Positions 1 through 9,231 are shown, numbered from the stretch's first letter. The stretch: 64,000 nucleotides of DNA from Candidatus Babeliaceae bacterium (GCA_019744895.1 JAIETV010000001.1:1-64000), one strand, 5' to 3'. A program made the numbers and translations. Notes: generated by a model not told the origin, from the letters alone.

Positions 1-38
1 AATTTTTATGATAAAATGCTATTAGTTATCAAACAATT

Positions 39-173
39 TTAACAATCTGCTGGGCAAGACCCTAACAATATAGAATATGACATAGATCCCTTAGGTTTTT
101 TATTCAGAGCATTCGTTGCATAGGTAGGCGCGACTAATAGTGCGAGCGTGCATAGAAATAGCTTTGGGGTCAT
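39..173 (-). CDS. small secreted peptide (44 aa), unknown
   Basis: A 44-codon frame starts at ATG 173 behind a well-placed AGGA ribosome site and ends at TAA 39-41. The first 19 residues look like a signal peptide (Thr-Pro-Lys, then a Leu/Ala-rich core ending Pro-Thr-Tyr-Ala), leaving a mature peptide of about 25 residues with two cysteines near its end. It follows the minus-strand gene starting at 1902 and the phosphodiester glycosidase gene, so it may be the last gene of that unit. No family is recognised. It is short, so chance coding is possible, but the ribosome site and signal-peptide pattern agree. Confidence 0.45.
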   Translation of the reverse strand: MTPKLFLCTLALLVAPTYATNALNKKPKGSMSYSILLGSCPADC

Positions 174-229
174 GTGATTTCCTGTTGTTAACCTATGAAA
201 CTAATTTAAATAGTAACCTTAAGATACGC

Positions 230-1363
230 TTAGTCAATACAAAAGCATAGTGCTTCTGACACAGGCCGTTCCTGGCCTGCAGACGGGCTGTTGATAAGTT
301 TGTTATCGATGCACAGCGTGGTGCAGCCACCGCCGCCGATATTAAGGGCATCGATACAGCCAAGTTGCTGCATAAACAGCGCAAGCTCTTTCAAGCTTAA
401 TCCTTCACTATGCTCTTGCCGGCCGTCTACTACCACTAAACAGATTTCGTTGTGCGTAGTGATGCCTATGGCTGTTCGCGGGTGACGGAGCTCAATAAGC
501 CACTCCTGCATTTCTTTGGTGATAAAATCAGCCGCTACTTCGTCACCGCAATGTACTATTGCAGTACCCTGGCTAAATTCTTTATACAAATTGTCGCTGA
601 GCAAAGAGCCGCCTTTGAGTAATAGGCCTGCTCCGCCTATGGCGAAATCATAGTCGTTATATGATGTCTGTGATTCTACTGAGCTAACGGTAAATGTGCA
701 TACGGCAGACATGCCGGGTTTGATGCTTGGCAGGGCTGCCGCGTCTACCTGATATACTAGATAGCCATCAGGAATGATCTTTGGAATTTCTGGACTTACG
801 CTCGTGACGATATGGTTACTATCAATAAGAATATTTTTACCCGGCGTATAGGCAAGAAGGGCGGTATCAGCTACGTCGGTATACAGTATCGCTTGTCCTG
901 CAACTCGCGGTTGGTTGATAGCCGTAACAGGTAGTGGTGTATCGTTGATACTAAATTGAGTGTCCAAAAATACGGTATCGATAATGGGAGTTTCATTTTC
1001 ACTTTTCCAGCAAAATGTTCCGCGCGTGAGTCCGAGGTCTGCGTAAACTTTGTTATTAAGATACAAGAGATTCACGCGATTGCCGTTATAGTTGCCGCCT
1101 CTTCTATAGTTACTGCCGTTTACCGCTACGAGGGCCCCGGCTCTTTTGGCTATAGCGCTCACCGCTTCACGTTGGCCAATTGCAGGTACAAGTGAAATGC
1201 TTACGGCATCTAAAGGCATCGTAATGACGTGCGCGCGAGCAGGGAAATCTGACGCTTCGTAGATGGCATGAGTGATATTGCCGTATGTCTGAGTATCTTG
1301 GAGGATCATGGTATTGGCAAAGGTACTAGAGCAGGTGAGTATAGTAAAAAGATAGCGGTTCAT
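230..1363 (-). CDS. secreted phosphodiester glycosidase (NAGPA-like domain)
   Basis: The product is 377 aa with an N-terminal signal segment (about residues 1-16). It carries the NAGPA/DUF2233 signatures: a VNG motif near residues 81-83, an RTAIG motif followed by VVVDGRQ near 294-315, and an NIGGGGCTT motif near 341-350, corresponding to the NxDGGGSTT motif of the family. Known members remove terminal sugars from phosphodiesters, as in lysosomal uncovering enzyme and exopolysaccharide-linked bacterial proteins. Its ATG overlaps the stop of the gene at 1360-1902 (ATGA), so the two are probably translated together. The substrate cannot be read from sequence. The usual Asp of the DGGG motif is replaced by Gly-rich sequence, so activity is not certain. 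Confidence 0.85.
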   Translation of the reverse strand: MNRYLFTILTCSSTFANTMILQDTQTYGNITHAIYEASDFPARAHVITMPLDAVSISLVPAIGQREAVSAIAKRAGALVAVNGSNYRRGGNYNGNRVNLLYLNNKVYADLGLTRGTFCWKSENETPIIDTVFLDTQFSINDTPLPVTAINQPRVAGQAILYTDVADTALLAYTPGKNILIDSNHIVTSVSPEIPKIIPDGYLVYQVDAAALPSIKPGMSAVCTFTVSSVESQTSYNDYDFAIGGAGLLLKGGSLLSDNLYKEFSQGTAIVHCGDEVAADFITKEMQEWLIELRHPRTAIGITTHNEICLVVVDGRQEHSEGLSLKELALFMQQLGCIDALNIGGGGCTTLCIDNKLINSPSAGQERPVSEALCFCID

Positions 1364-1902
1364 GAATCTTTTTTGTTGAATGCTCTATTAAATGTCTCTT
1401 GCGCAGCGGCATTCGTTTTTTCAGCATGTCTTATTATGAGTTCGCGCTGTTGCTGTAACCAATCTCTGACGAGCTTACATGCGTCGTCTGGGCAGTTCTT
1501 CTCATATGATCGGTCACCTATCAGTTCATTTATTTCTTTTAAAAGTTCTTGATCAGAGTAATTGCCTGAGTAGCCATCGTCGCCCGCACTTGACGACAGA
1601 AAATAAGCGCGAGAAAGCGTCATTTGGTCAAGAATGGTCCTCATTTCTTGGTTAGTAATAGACTTACAGTTTGTTAATAAAGCATATTCGACAGTCCCAA
1701 GGCTCAGTTTTTTATTATCATAATCACTGGTAGGCCGTACAAGACTTTTCAATACTTCGACAAACTTTTTTTTACGCTTCACTTCAGGTGTTGCATTGAG
1801 GTCTGAGGTCTTGAACTCTTTTACTAATTTATCGATTTTTTCCGATGGAATGTAGCACATTGTTGGCAGAGTTAACAGCAATAATATAAACTGCTTTTTC
1901 AT
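1360..1902 (-). CDS. secreted hypothetical protein
   Basis: The product is 180 aa. An N-terminal MKKQ plus a Leu-rich stretch ending in a Cys-Tyr region looks like a signal peptide. The rest is hydrophilic and predicted mostly helical, rich in Lys, Glu and Asn, with four cysteines in the second half (one Cys-x5-Cys pair near residue 136). No family is recognised. It is first in a two-gene unit with the phosphodiester glycosidase gene, overlapping it by 4 bases, which suggests co-expression and perhaps work on the same extracellular or host-compartment substrate (inference). Confidence 0.78.
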   Translation of the reverse strand: MKKQFILLLLTLPTMCYIPSEKIDKLVKEFKTSDLNATPEVKRKKKFVEVLKSLVRPTSDYDNKKLSLGTVEYALLTNCKSITNQEMRTILDQMTLSRAYFLSSSAGDDGYSGNYSDQELLKEINELIGDRSYEKNCPDDACKLVRDWLQQQRELIIRHAEKTNAAAQETFNRAFNKKDS

Positions 1903-1999
1903 AAAATACCCTTATTGTTCAAGATTTACGCACGTTTAATTGGGTGCTAGTTTATAGTATCTTAACGGTTATGCCAAAGAGTTTCGGTATGACTGCGGG

Positions 2000-2116
2000 G
2001 CATCATGAGGCGCCACTCTTCTTTGAGCTCAGCCCACTTAAATGTTCGTAATGTATCAAGTGTTTGCCGCCATCTTACGCCTTCCACGCCTTCAGGCTTG
2101 GCAAGCTACAGATGGC
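2000..2116 (-). repeat. decayed coding repeat, copy 1 (WRQ..TLRTF family)
   Basis: This lies in the 390-base gap 1903-2292, which has no convincing intact gene. The minus strand still reads WRQTLDTLRTFKW followed by AELKEEWRLMM and then a stop, with no start codon and a frameshift relative to the open frame upstream (2299 to 2075). Positions 2069-2116 form an imperfect 22-bp-arm palindrome (GCCATCT...AGATGGC). Related pieces occur at 3911-3964 and 52657-52750. Protein-level similarity between the copies suggests remnants of a multicopy gene; a palindromic non-coding repeat is the alternative. Confidence 0.5.
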
Positions 2117-2292
2117 AGGCGATCTTTCTTGAATGAAATAACAATTAAAATTAATTTGCATTGATAGCATTGGTCGTAGTAGGCAGCCGATGCATGATGA
2201 ATTTTTCAAAATTTTAAAATCTCTTAGGATCTCCGATAGATCATCATGCTTTTTTTTGTCACGGTGACAGGGTCGCGTCATGCGCACGTCTC

Positions 2293-3768
2293 TTAACATG
2301 CTTGTGTAACAGTCACACTTGCTGGAGCTGAAACAGAGCCTGAGCCATCTACGCAGACCACATAATAACTATATACGATATTCGGTTGTCGATTATGGTC
2401 AAAATACTGCAGCGGAGCGCTTGCAGAAACCGTAGCAACAAGATCAGTTAGTTCTACATTTCGATATATTTTGTAAGCTGCCGGAGCAGCGCCGCTTGCA
2501 GGTGCTTGCCACGTGAGTTTATTAATTAAATCACTTTGCGTTAAAAAGCGGTTTTGTGTTTTACAACCTTGTAGCGAGTTTGGTGGTAAGAGCCCCGGGG
2601 CTGAATAAAACGACGTATAGGCGTTTGAATCATTAGAATCAAACCATGTAGCTACAAATCCTTGAGCATTAGCGCTCAATCCAACCGGGCCTTCTATTGT
2701 TGTTGATAATGTAGGCAAAATAGAACATACTGGCGTCCAATTGAATCCGTTGTTATTTGATAGCGTCCACATGGGCGATCCGGGACTGTCTGCACTGCTG
2801 CCAACAATCCAAGCGGAGATAAAGCCAGTATAATTTGCAGCCACCCACGGACCCGCTTCAGTATCACTTGGGTTTGGTGCAACTACTGAAAATGTTGCCC
2901 AATTAGAAGGAGTAGTAGCTACTGAAAAATATGTTTGCCCTGCTGCGCCTGCATTAACTCGTGCGACTGCCATAAAATATCCATTCATCTGCGTTACAAT
3001 AGGAACACTTTCAGAAAAACCTACATTAACAATAGGATAATTGGTAACAGGGTTTGGTTCAAAAGGATTAATTGATTCAAAGTATGCTGAATATGTTACA
3101 TCTGAATTGTTAAGCCAGGTAAGCATGCAACTATTTCCATTTACGGCTACACTCACATATTGCCTCGTTATAAGTGAATTATTTACGGAATTATCAGTGG
3201 TAACTTGAACGGGGGAACTCCACGCAGCTGTTCCATCAGAAAAGCTTGCCCAAGCATTATTACTCGAATCTATTATTGCAGCAATAAAACCTGATGATCC
3301 TCCATTGACATATACATCAGAGCTTGGAGCCAATACTAAGGTAGGATTTATTTGAATTTTTGCACTCCAACTATTGCCATTATCAGTAGAAAAGCATGAC
3401 CAGGCATTGTTTGAATTATCCACCCACGTCACGATAAAGCCTGTGGCGTTACCGGCTATAAATACATTCGAACCGGAAGAAACATCTCCTTGAGCAGGGG
3501 TGATTAAACCAGTTTGCCAGGTAGATCCATCAGTTGAGAAATTATAATGAGCATTATTGGAAGAATCTGCCCATACCGCCATGAAGCCGGCAGCTGTTCC
3601 GGCAGAAAATATACCGCTTGTTACGATGCCAGAGTTGCTTAAATTAATCGGTGTAGCCCATGGTGTTGTTGCAGGACATGACATCGCATCTAATTTTGAT
3701 GAAATGAAAAATAGAACAACAAGGAAAATAGCGCTCTGCCTGAATAGGAGTCCACCGCGTATCATCAT
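2293..3768 (-). CDS. secreted beta-propeller-like repeat protein with C-terminal Fn3-like domain
   Basis: The product is 491 aa. An N-terminal hydrophobic segment (residues about 10-28) acts as signal. Residues about 35-390 hold six to seven repeats of roughly 50 residues with the pattern GF-x-A/V-W-x-D-S-N-N-A followed by an FS-DG/NG-x-x-W strand, resembling sialidase/BNR-type beta-propeller blades. Residues about 405-490 resemble a fibronectin type III domain (LTWQAP...YKIYRN...YSYYVVCVDGSGSVSAP). The protein ends in Cys. The sialidase catalytic Arg triad is not evident, so a binding or adhesion role is more likely than glycosidase activity (inference). Confidence 0.83.
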   Translation of the reverse strand: MMIRGGLLFRQSAIFLVVLFFISSKLDAMSCPATTPWATPINLSNSGIVTSGIFSAGTAAGFMAVWADSSNNAHYNFSTDGSTWQTGLITPAQGDVSSGSNVFIAGNATGFIVTWVDNSNNAWSCFSTDNGNSWSAKIQINPTLVLAPSSDVYVNGGSSGFIAAIIDSSNNAWASFSDGTAAWSSPVQVTTDNSVNNSLITRQYVSVAVNGNSCMLTWLNNSDVTYSAYFESINPFEPNPVTNYPIVNVGFSESVPIVTQMNGYFMAVARVNAGAAGQTYFSVATTPSNWATFSVVAPNPSDTEAGPWVAANYTGFISAWIVGSSADSPGSPMWTLSNNNGFNWTPVCSILPTLSTTIEGPVGLSANAQGFVATWFDSNDSNAYTSFYSAPGLLPPNSLQGCKTQNRFLTQSDLINKLTWQAPASGAAPAAYKIYRNVELTDLVATVSASAPLQYFDHNRQPNIVYSYYVVCVDGSGSVSAPASVTVTQAC

Positions 3769-3910
3769 AGATATCCTTCTTTATGTAGTGGATTATGTAA
3801 GTAAAAAAACATTACATTAATTGATATATCAAAGTTATATACTAGTGATCAATAAAATCAGGAGCGGTTAACGAAAAAGATGGTATGTAGAATCATCACA
3901 GATATTTTTT

Positions 3911-3987
3911 CATTGAGATTGTTCCATCGAAAAGTTCGAAGTGTGCACAATTTCTGCCGCCATTTTTTGCAAACACAAAAAATGCGT
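3911..3987 (-). repeat. decayed coding repeat, copy 2, with hairpin
   Basis: The 362-base gap 3769-4130 holds no convincing gene. On its minus strand a short open frame (4043 to 3858) contains WRQKLCTLRTFRW, matching WRQTLDTLRTFKW at 2000-2074. The 54-base cores align without gaps at about 34 of 54 positions (hand count). Next to it, CATTTTTTG and CAAAAAATG form a 9-bp hairpin at about 3961-3984. I read this as a gene remnant. The two overlapping ORFs on opposite strands here (3858-4043, 3880-4095) are not accepted as genes. Confidence 0.45.
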
Positions 3988-4130
3988 ACCATTTCGCTCA
4001 CTTTGAGCATGTATAACAAAATAAATTTAAGTGATTTTACCATCGACCATAAAATAAAATCTATAATCTTTTCATCCTCCTGTTTTGTACGCTAGAATAG
4101 AAACTAACGTATAAAAAAAGTAGGTGAGTA

Positions 4131-5486
4131 ATGAAAATAACTTTTTTGGGTGGCGTAGAGGAAGTAACAGGATCAAGAAGTCTTGTTGAAAGCGGTGATA
4201 TAAAAATATTAGTTGATTGTGGACTTTTTCAGGGAGAGAGGCAAGTTACTCAGCGTAATTGGGACCCGTTCCCTTTAGCAGCAGCTAGTATCGATGCCAT
4301 TGTTTTAACACATGCTCATATTGATCATACTGGTTATATACCATATCTGGTTAAAAATGGTTTTAAGGGGAAAATATACTGTTCAAAAGCTACATATGAA
4401 TTAACGGCTATTCTATTAATGGATTCGGGTAGCTTGCAGGAAGATGAGGCAAGGCATCGCAATAAAAAAGCAGATCCTGCACATCAACCCGTTCTGCCGT
4501 TATATACCAAAGCAGATGCTCTAAATTCTTTAAAATTTTTTCAGCCCGTAGATTATGATGCTGTTTTTTTTATAAAGTCTTTACAGGTAACACTCATAAG
4601 GTCGGGCCATATTCTTGGCTCATCGTTTGTTATTGTAACAGACGGCAAGCAAACATTAACATTTTCTGGTGATCTTGGTCGACAGGATCAACTTATTCAA
4701 AAATCTCCGCCCCATCTACAACAGACCGATTTTTTAGTTCTTGAGTCAACCTACGGCGATAGGCTCCATAAAGAAGGCGATATTCTAAAAGATTTAGGCG
4801 ACATAGTAAATGGTGGCATGAAAAGAGGCGGCGTTTTGGTAATACCTTGTTTTGTCGTTGAGCGTACGCAAACACTTCTCTATTATCTTTACCAATTAAA
4901 ACAAAAAAGATTAATTCCGGATATTCCTATTTATCTAGATAGTCCCATGGCTATAAAAGTTACTGATTTATTTTGTAAGTTCACCGATGAGCATAAGGTG
5001 CCGGCTTCTATTTGTAAAGATGTATTTAATATCGCCACGTACACGCCTACCGTGGAAGAATCGAAGCAACTTGACCAGCTCAATCGACCGGCAATTATTA
5101 TTGCCGGCAGCGGCATGGCTGATGGCGGTCGAGTAATGTACCATTTGCAGCATTATATCTCTGATGCTAAAAATACCATCGCATTTGTAGGGTTTCAAGC
5201 ACCAGGTACCAAAGGGCATCTTCTTGTTGAAGGTTTAAAAGAGATAAGAATTTATGGCACTTATTACCCAGTTAAAGCAGAAATAAAAACGATCGAGATG
5301 TTATCAGCACATGCAGACTATAATGAGATCTTGGATTGGCTAAGCTACTTTAAAAATCAGCCTAAAAAAATATTTCTTAACCATGGCGAGCTGGAAAGCG
5401 CCGGGTCTTTGAAAAAGAAAATAGAGGAGCGCTTTGGTTGGTCTGTAGTGATTCCAAAGTATTTAGAGTCATTTACTCTTGATTAA
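4131..5486 (+). CDS. beta-CASP metallo-beta-lactamase-fold ribonuclease
   Basis: The product is 451 aa, typical length for the family. The MBL motif HAHIDH lies at residues 61-66, the SGDLGR metal-ligand motif near 183, a beta-CASP middle region (CFVVERTQTLLYYL, SPMA, GSGMADGGR) at about 240-350, and the RMMBL part with SAHAD near 395 and NHGE near 420. Members such as CPSF73/Ysh1-like and bacterial YhcC/TTHA0252-type proteins cleave RNA using two zinc ions. The start has a clear AGGTGAG ribosome site. It stands alone, 130 bases from the Bax-inhibitor gene. The exact RNA target is unknown. Confidence 0.93.
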   Translation: MKITFLGGVEEVTGSRSLVESGDIKILVDCGLFQGERQVTQRNWDPFPLAAASIDAIVLTHAHIDHTGYIPYLVKNGFKGKIYCSKATYELTAILLMDSGSLQEDEARHRNKKADPAHQPVLPLYTKADALNSLKFFQPVDYDAVFFIKSLQVTLIRSGHILGSSFVIVTDGKQTLTFSGDLGRQDQLIQKSPPHLQQTDFLVLESTYGDRLHKEGDILKDLGDIVNGGMKRGGVLVIPCFVVERTQTLLYYLYQLKQKRLIPDIPIYLDSPMAIKVTDLFCKFTDEHKVPASICKDVFNIATYTPTVEESKQLDQLNRPAIIIAGSGMADGGRVMYHLQHYISDAKNTIAFVGFQAPGTKGHLLVEGLKEIRIYGTYYPVKAEIKTIEMLSAHADYNEILDWLSYFKNQPKKIFLNHGELESAGSLKKKIEERFGWSVVIPKYLESFTLD

Positions 5487-5537
5487 GCTTGGCTTGTTAA
5501 GTTTACCTTGCTGTGAGTATTCAAGTCCCAAAAATCA

Positions 5538-5546
5538 TGGTATAAT
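5538..5546 (+). promoter_or_regulatory. extended -10 promoter for the Bax-inhibitor gene
   Basis: TGG-TATAAT at 5538-5546 matches an extended -10 (TGn TATAAT). The -35 region 17 bases upstream (TATTCA) is poor, as is common with extended -10 sites. It lies about 70 bases before the start codon at 5616. Confidence 0.5.
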
Positions 5547-5615
5547 ATAGATTCAATCTTATAAAATGCTTTTTCAATAAGCTTTTTCATCTCTTTAAAA
5601 CAGAAAGGGAACCAC

Positions 5616-6320
5616 ATGTTCACAACACATGCAACTTTTACGCAATCAGTCGGCCGTTTTATGCATAAAGTTTATGCATGGATGTTTACGGGATTAGGCG
5701 TGACAGCAGTAACCTCATATTTTATGTTGTCATACCCAGCGTTATTAATGTATTTATTGTCGTCAAAAATTATTTTTTATACTCTTATTGGCGCGCAGCT
5801 TGGCTTGGTGATGTACTTAAGCGCATTCATCAATAGCATGAGTTACCGTGCAGCGACATTTGCATTTTTGGCATATTCATTATTAGTGGGCATTACGTTA
5901 TCACCAATTTTTTTGGTCTATACTATGTCGTCTATCACATTAACATGCGCATCCACTGCCTGTATGTTTGGCGCTATGGCTATTTATGGCTATTATACCG
6001 ATAGTGATTTGACCCGATTGGGTAATCTTTTATTCATGGGTTTATTGGGAATTATCATTGCGGGCTTTGCAAACTGGTTTTTTGCAAGCAGCGTACTTGA
6101 TTTTGCAATTTCGGTACTTGGCGTTCTTTTGTTTACAGCCCTTACGGCTTATGATGTGCAAAAAATTAAGTTACTTGCTTATCAGATCATGTATTCCGAT
6201 GAAGATAATCACGTTGAAATGAGTGATAAAATAGCACTTTTTGGAGCTTTGCAGCTCTACTTGGACTTCATTAATCTTTTTCTGCATTTACTCAGATTAA
6301 TGGGAAACAAGCGGAAATAG
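5616..6320 (+). CDS. Bax inhibitor-1/YccA family membrane protein
   Basis: The product is 234 aa with seven hydrophobic segments. The C-terminal part has the family pattern TAYDVQKIK (about 183-191) and ends ALQLYLDFINLFLHLLRLMG, the signature of the BI-1/YccA/YbhL family (TMBIM). These inner-membrane proteins act as pH-sensitive calcium leak channels in studied homologues or interact with membrane proteases. The ribosome site is AGGGAA. A terminator follows directly, so it is monocistronic. Confidence 0.93.
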   Translation: MFTTHATFTQSVGRFMHKVYAWMFTGLGVTAVTSYFMLSYPALLMYLLSSKIIFYTLIGAQLGLVMYLSAFINSMSYRAATFAFLAYSLLVGITLSPIFLVYTMSSITLTCASTACMFGAMAIYGYYTDSDLTRLGNLLFMGLLGIIIAGFANWFFASSVLDFAISVLGVLLFTALTAYDVQKIKLLAYQIMYSDEDNHVEMSDKIALFGALQLYLDFINLFLHLLRLMGNKRK

Positions 6321-6339
6321 TATTAATAACTGAAATGTT

Positions 6340-6372
6340 AAAAAAGCCTTGAATTTTCAGGGCTTTTTTTTA
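6340..6372 (+). terminator. rho-independent terminator
   Basis: AAAAAAGCC / GGGCTTTTTTTT with a short loop forms a stem followed by a U-run just after the Bax-inhibitor gene. It could act in both directions. Confidence 0.85.
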
Positions 6373-6541
6373 ATTTTTGCTACAGCAAGATTAAAAAACG
6401 ATGAGTTTTTTGAGTGAAGAACAACTACGCTCTTTAAACATAGTTCAATATTCAAATATTCAGCTACGATAAAAGATCCGATTTGCAAAGATCAGGCGGG
6501 ATATAGATTGATTTGTGGCAAGCAGACAAGTGAGACTTTAC

Positions 6542-6565
6542 AAGAATAACAGATAGGTTATTCTT
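6542..6565 (+). promoter_or_regulatory. hairpin in rpmE2 leader
   Basis: A perfect 9-bp inverted repeat (AAGAATAAC, loop AGATAG, GTTATTCTT) sits 50 bases before the L31 start, inside an otherwise gene-free stretch (6375-6614). No U-run follows, so a transcript leader structure, perhaps for ribosomal-protein autoregulation, is more likely than a terminator. This role is inference. Confidence 0.3.
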
Positions 6566-6614
6566 AAAAGAAACGTATCATAAGCAAAAAACTCGATTTA
6601 CAGGTATAAAAGTT

Positions 6615-6857
6615 ATGAAAAAAAATCTTCACCCAGAAGTAAGAAAAACGGTATTTAAAGATTCTACTACCGGCAAAACATTTATTTTAGATTCAGTTAT
6701 GAAAACTGATAATACTATCGTTCATGACGATGGTAACGTTTATCCACTTGTTATGTGTTCTTTAACCAGCGATTCGCATCCATTTTTTACCGGCTCACAA
6801 AAACATGTGGACACTGCTGGCCGTATCGAGAAATTCAATAAAAAATTTAAAATTTAA
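6615..6857 (+). CDS. rpmE2: 50S ribosomal protein L31 type B
   Basis: The product is 80 aa beginning MKKNLHPE and containing [18 protein letters not shown], the L31 signature. It lacks the four-Cys zinc motif of type A L31 and so belongs to the zinc-independent type B. It is part of the large-subunit central protuberance. Its stop TAA overlaps the ATG of prfA (TAATG), so translation of the two is coupled. Confidence 0.95.
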   Translation: MKKNLHPEVRKTVFKDSTTGKTFILDSVMKTDNTIVHDDGNVYPLVMCSLTSDSHPFFTGSQKHVDTAGRIEKFNKKFKI

Positions 6858-7954
6858 TGGATTCGATTTCAGCAAGCTTAGCCGCAGTTTCGTGGGACAA
6901 GCTTGAAGAGCGCTATAAAGTGCTTTCTGATGAGCTTTTAAGCCCATCTATAGACCAAAAAAAGCGCTCTGCTCTTCAAAAAGAGTTTTCCCATCTTTCA
7001 GAGCTTTTAGAGCTGTATAAAAAAATACAAGGGCTTGAAGCTGAGCTGGATGGTGTGCGTAAGCAAAAAGCCGAGTCAGTAGATTCTGAATACGCTGCGT
7101 TGCTCGATGAAGAAGAAGTTTCTCTTAAGCAACAGATTGCCGAAAGCGGATTTGAGCTTGAAAAGCTCTTATTTCCTCCAGATGAGCTTGATAACAGATC
7201 GGTCTTTTTAGAGATTCGTGCAGGCACCGGAGGCCAAGAGGCTGCATTATTTGCCGGTGATCTTGCCCGTATGTATACCTTGTATGCTCCTAAGAAGAAC
7301 TGGCGTATCTCTGTTGCAAGTGAAAGCCCAACAGATTTGGGGGGGTTTCGTGATATTGTCCTTCACATTGAAGGTAAAAACGTATATGGCCATCTTAAGC
7401 AAGAGGCTGGTGTGCATCGTGTCCAGCGTGTTCCAAGTACGGAAACACAAGGACGCATTCATACATCAACTGCTACGGTAGCAGTTTTTCCTGAAGCAGA
7501 CGAGGTAGAATTTACTATAAACCCAAGCGATCTGCGTATAGACGTGTATCGAGCAAGTGGTGCTGGGGGTCAACATGTAAATACCACAGACTCTGCTGTT
7601 CGCATTACCCATATTCCCACCGGCGTGGTTGTTGCCTGTCAGGATGAGCGGTCGCAGCATAAAAATAAAGCAAAAGCGCTTAAAGAGTTGCAGTCACGCT
7701 TATATAGCACACATAAAGAAAAGCAAGATGCTGAAATGGCAGCACAGCGTAAAGAACAAGTTGGCTCTGCTACCCGTTCAGAAAAAGCACGTACCTATAA
7801 TTATCCGCAAAACCGAGTAACCGACCATCAAGCTGAAATTACTCTTAATAAACTTGATATTATTATGGAGGGAAACCTGGACGATATTCTCGAGCCTCTT
7901 ATGAAAAAAGACCTTGAAGAACGTAGAAAAAAGGCTCTAAGTACGAATTTTTAA
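6857..7954 (+). CDS. prfA: peptide chain release factor 1
   Basis: The product is 365 aa, the usual RF1 length. The GGQ motif that triggers peptidyl-tRNA hydrolysis is at 237-239 (GAGGQHVNTTDSAVRITH). The stop-codon reading tripeptide is PST at 193-195, of the RF1 PxT type, so UAA/UAG recognition is expected. It is coupled to rpmE2 by the overlapping TAATG. The usual neighbour prmC (the methylase of the GGQ glutamine) does not follow in this window. Confidence 0.97.
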   Translation: MDSISASLAAVSWDKLEERYKVLSDELLSPSIDQKKRSALQKEFSHLSELLELYKKIQGLEAELDGVRKQKAESVDSEYAALLDEEEVSLKQQIAESGFELEKLLFPPDELDNRSVFLEIRAGTGGQEAALFAGDLARMYTLYAPKKNWRISVASESPTDLGGFRDIVLHIEGKNVYGHLKQEAGVHRVQRVPSTETQGRIHTSTATVAVFPEADEVEFTINPSDLRIDVYRASGAGGQHVNTTDSAVRITHIPTGVVVACQDERSQHKNKAKALKELQSRLYSTHKEKQDAEMAAQRKEQVGSATRSEKARTYNYPQNRVTDHQAEITLNKLDIIMEGNLDDILEPLMKKDLEERRKKALSTNF

Positions 7955-7995
7955 GCATATAGTCTCGTGTTGATTTACAAAAATGGGAGTTTAGT

Positions 7996-9231
7996 GTGGT
8001 CAATATCTTTTCAGTCTATCCAGCGCTGACGTCGTGTTTCGGCGCTTTTTTTACACTCTTATGTGCCTTGTTACTATCAAAAGAAATAAGAAACATTTCA
8101 TTTAAGACTGTTTTTATGGCGATTAGCTTGGAAATTGGTTTATTGTTTTGTTTATTAAAAACTTCTATAGGCGACTTTATATTATATGAGCTTGTAGCAT
8201 TTACTCACTCTATAAACGCTGCTGCGCAGCAGGGGATAATTTTTGTTTTTGGTGCATTAGCTACAAATACAGCTCCATGGGGATTTATATTTGCGTTACA
8301 TGTTTTGCCATTGATTATATTTTTTTCAGCTTTTATCTCCGGGTTATCCTTCTTAGGCATAACAGACTTTATTATTAGGGTATTTTCTTTGCCGCTCAGT
8401 TTTATAGTAAGGACATCACGCGCAGAAACAGCAGCTGCTATTGCTAAAAGTTTTTTAGGCCCCACAGAGGCCCAGCTTTTGATTCGCGATTATCTTCCAA
8501 CATTAAGCACTGCAGAACTTTTTGCTATCATGGTTAGTGGCATGAGCATGATAGCAGCTTCACTATTTGGAGTGTACATGGAGATGGGCGCTCCGGGTAC
8601 TCATCTTATTACGGCTAATCTTCTGGGAATTCCAGGATCATTACTTTTTGCAAAAATTATTATGCCAGATAAACATAAACAGAGTAAACACGAAGATGAT
8701 ATCGGATCTGTTGAAACGCCTAAGCCTTCAACATTTGTAGAAGCAATCATTAAGGGAAGTTTGGATGGATTACAGTTAGTATTAGCTATAGGAGCGTTAC
8801 TTATCTCTTTTTTAGCTCTTATAGAATTACTTAATAGCATATTCATGTACGCAGGTTCTTTGCTGGGTACTGATGAGTTGACCTTTCAAAGTTTTGTTGG
8901 CTACATATGCGCACCTTGGGGATTTTTAACAGGCTTGCCAACTCATGAAGCTTTTAAAGTTAGTGAGCTGATTGGCATAAAATTTCTGGCAAATGAAATG
9001 GTCGCATTCAGCAAACTTTCGGCAAGTAATCTTTCCCCAAGAGGGCTTATTATTGCCACTTATGCTCTGTGTGGTTTTGCTAATATCGCATGCATGGGGA
9101 TCGTGCTTGGAGGATTGGGAACCCTATTGCCCGATCGAAGTTCTGTATTAGCCCAGGTTTCTTGGCGCGCACTTGCAGCAGCAACTCTTTCTAACCTCTT
9201 TTCTGCGTATTTAGTAGGAATATTCATTTAG
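7996..9231 (+). CDS. concentrative nucleoside transporter (CNT/NupC family)
   Basis: The product is 411 aa of multipass membrane protein with a GTG start behind GGGAG. Family features are visible: a gate domain (FVFGALA), the TEAQLLIRDYLPTLSTAELFAIMVSGMSMIAASLF core near 156-190, and CGFANIACMGIVLGGLG near 365-380. CNT proteins import nucleosides with Na+ or H+. In a reduced, host-dependent genome this would salvage host nucleosides (inference). A dyad at 9268-9294 follows. Confidence 0.92.
   Translation: MVNIFSVYPALTSCFGAFFTLLCALLLSKEIRNISFKTVFMAISLEIGLLFCLLKTSIGDFILYELVAFTHSINAAAQQGIIFVFGALATNTAPWGFIFALHVLPLIIFFSAFISGLSFLGITDFIIRVFSLPLSFIVRTSRAETAAAIAKSFLGPTEAQLLIRDYLPTLSTAELFAIMVSGMSMIAASLFGVYMEMGAPGTHLITANLLGIPGSLLFAKIIMPDKHKQSKHEDDIGSVETPKPSTFVEAIIKGSLDGLQLVLAIGALLISFLALIELLNSIFMYAGSLLGTDELTFQSFVGYICAPWGFLTGLPTHEAFKVSELIGIKFLANEMVAFSKLSASNLSPRGLIIATYALCGFANIACMGIVLGGLGTLLPDRSSVLAQVSWRALAAATLSNLFSAYLVGIFI

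Noticed and set aside
2075-2299. 74-aa minus-strand ORF starting inside the Fn3-type gene region
   Set aside because: It overlaps the decayed repeat and its palindrome, lacks a credible start and changes frame relative to the conserved WRQ..TLRTF segment.
3880-4095. 71-aa plus-strand ORF
   Set aside because: It is antisense to the repeat remnant, begins with no ribosome site and shows no protein features.
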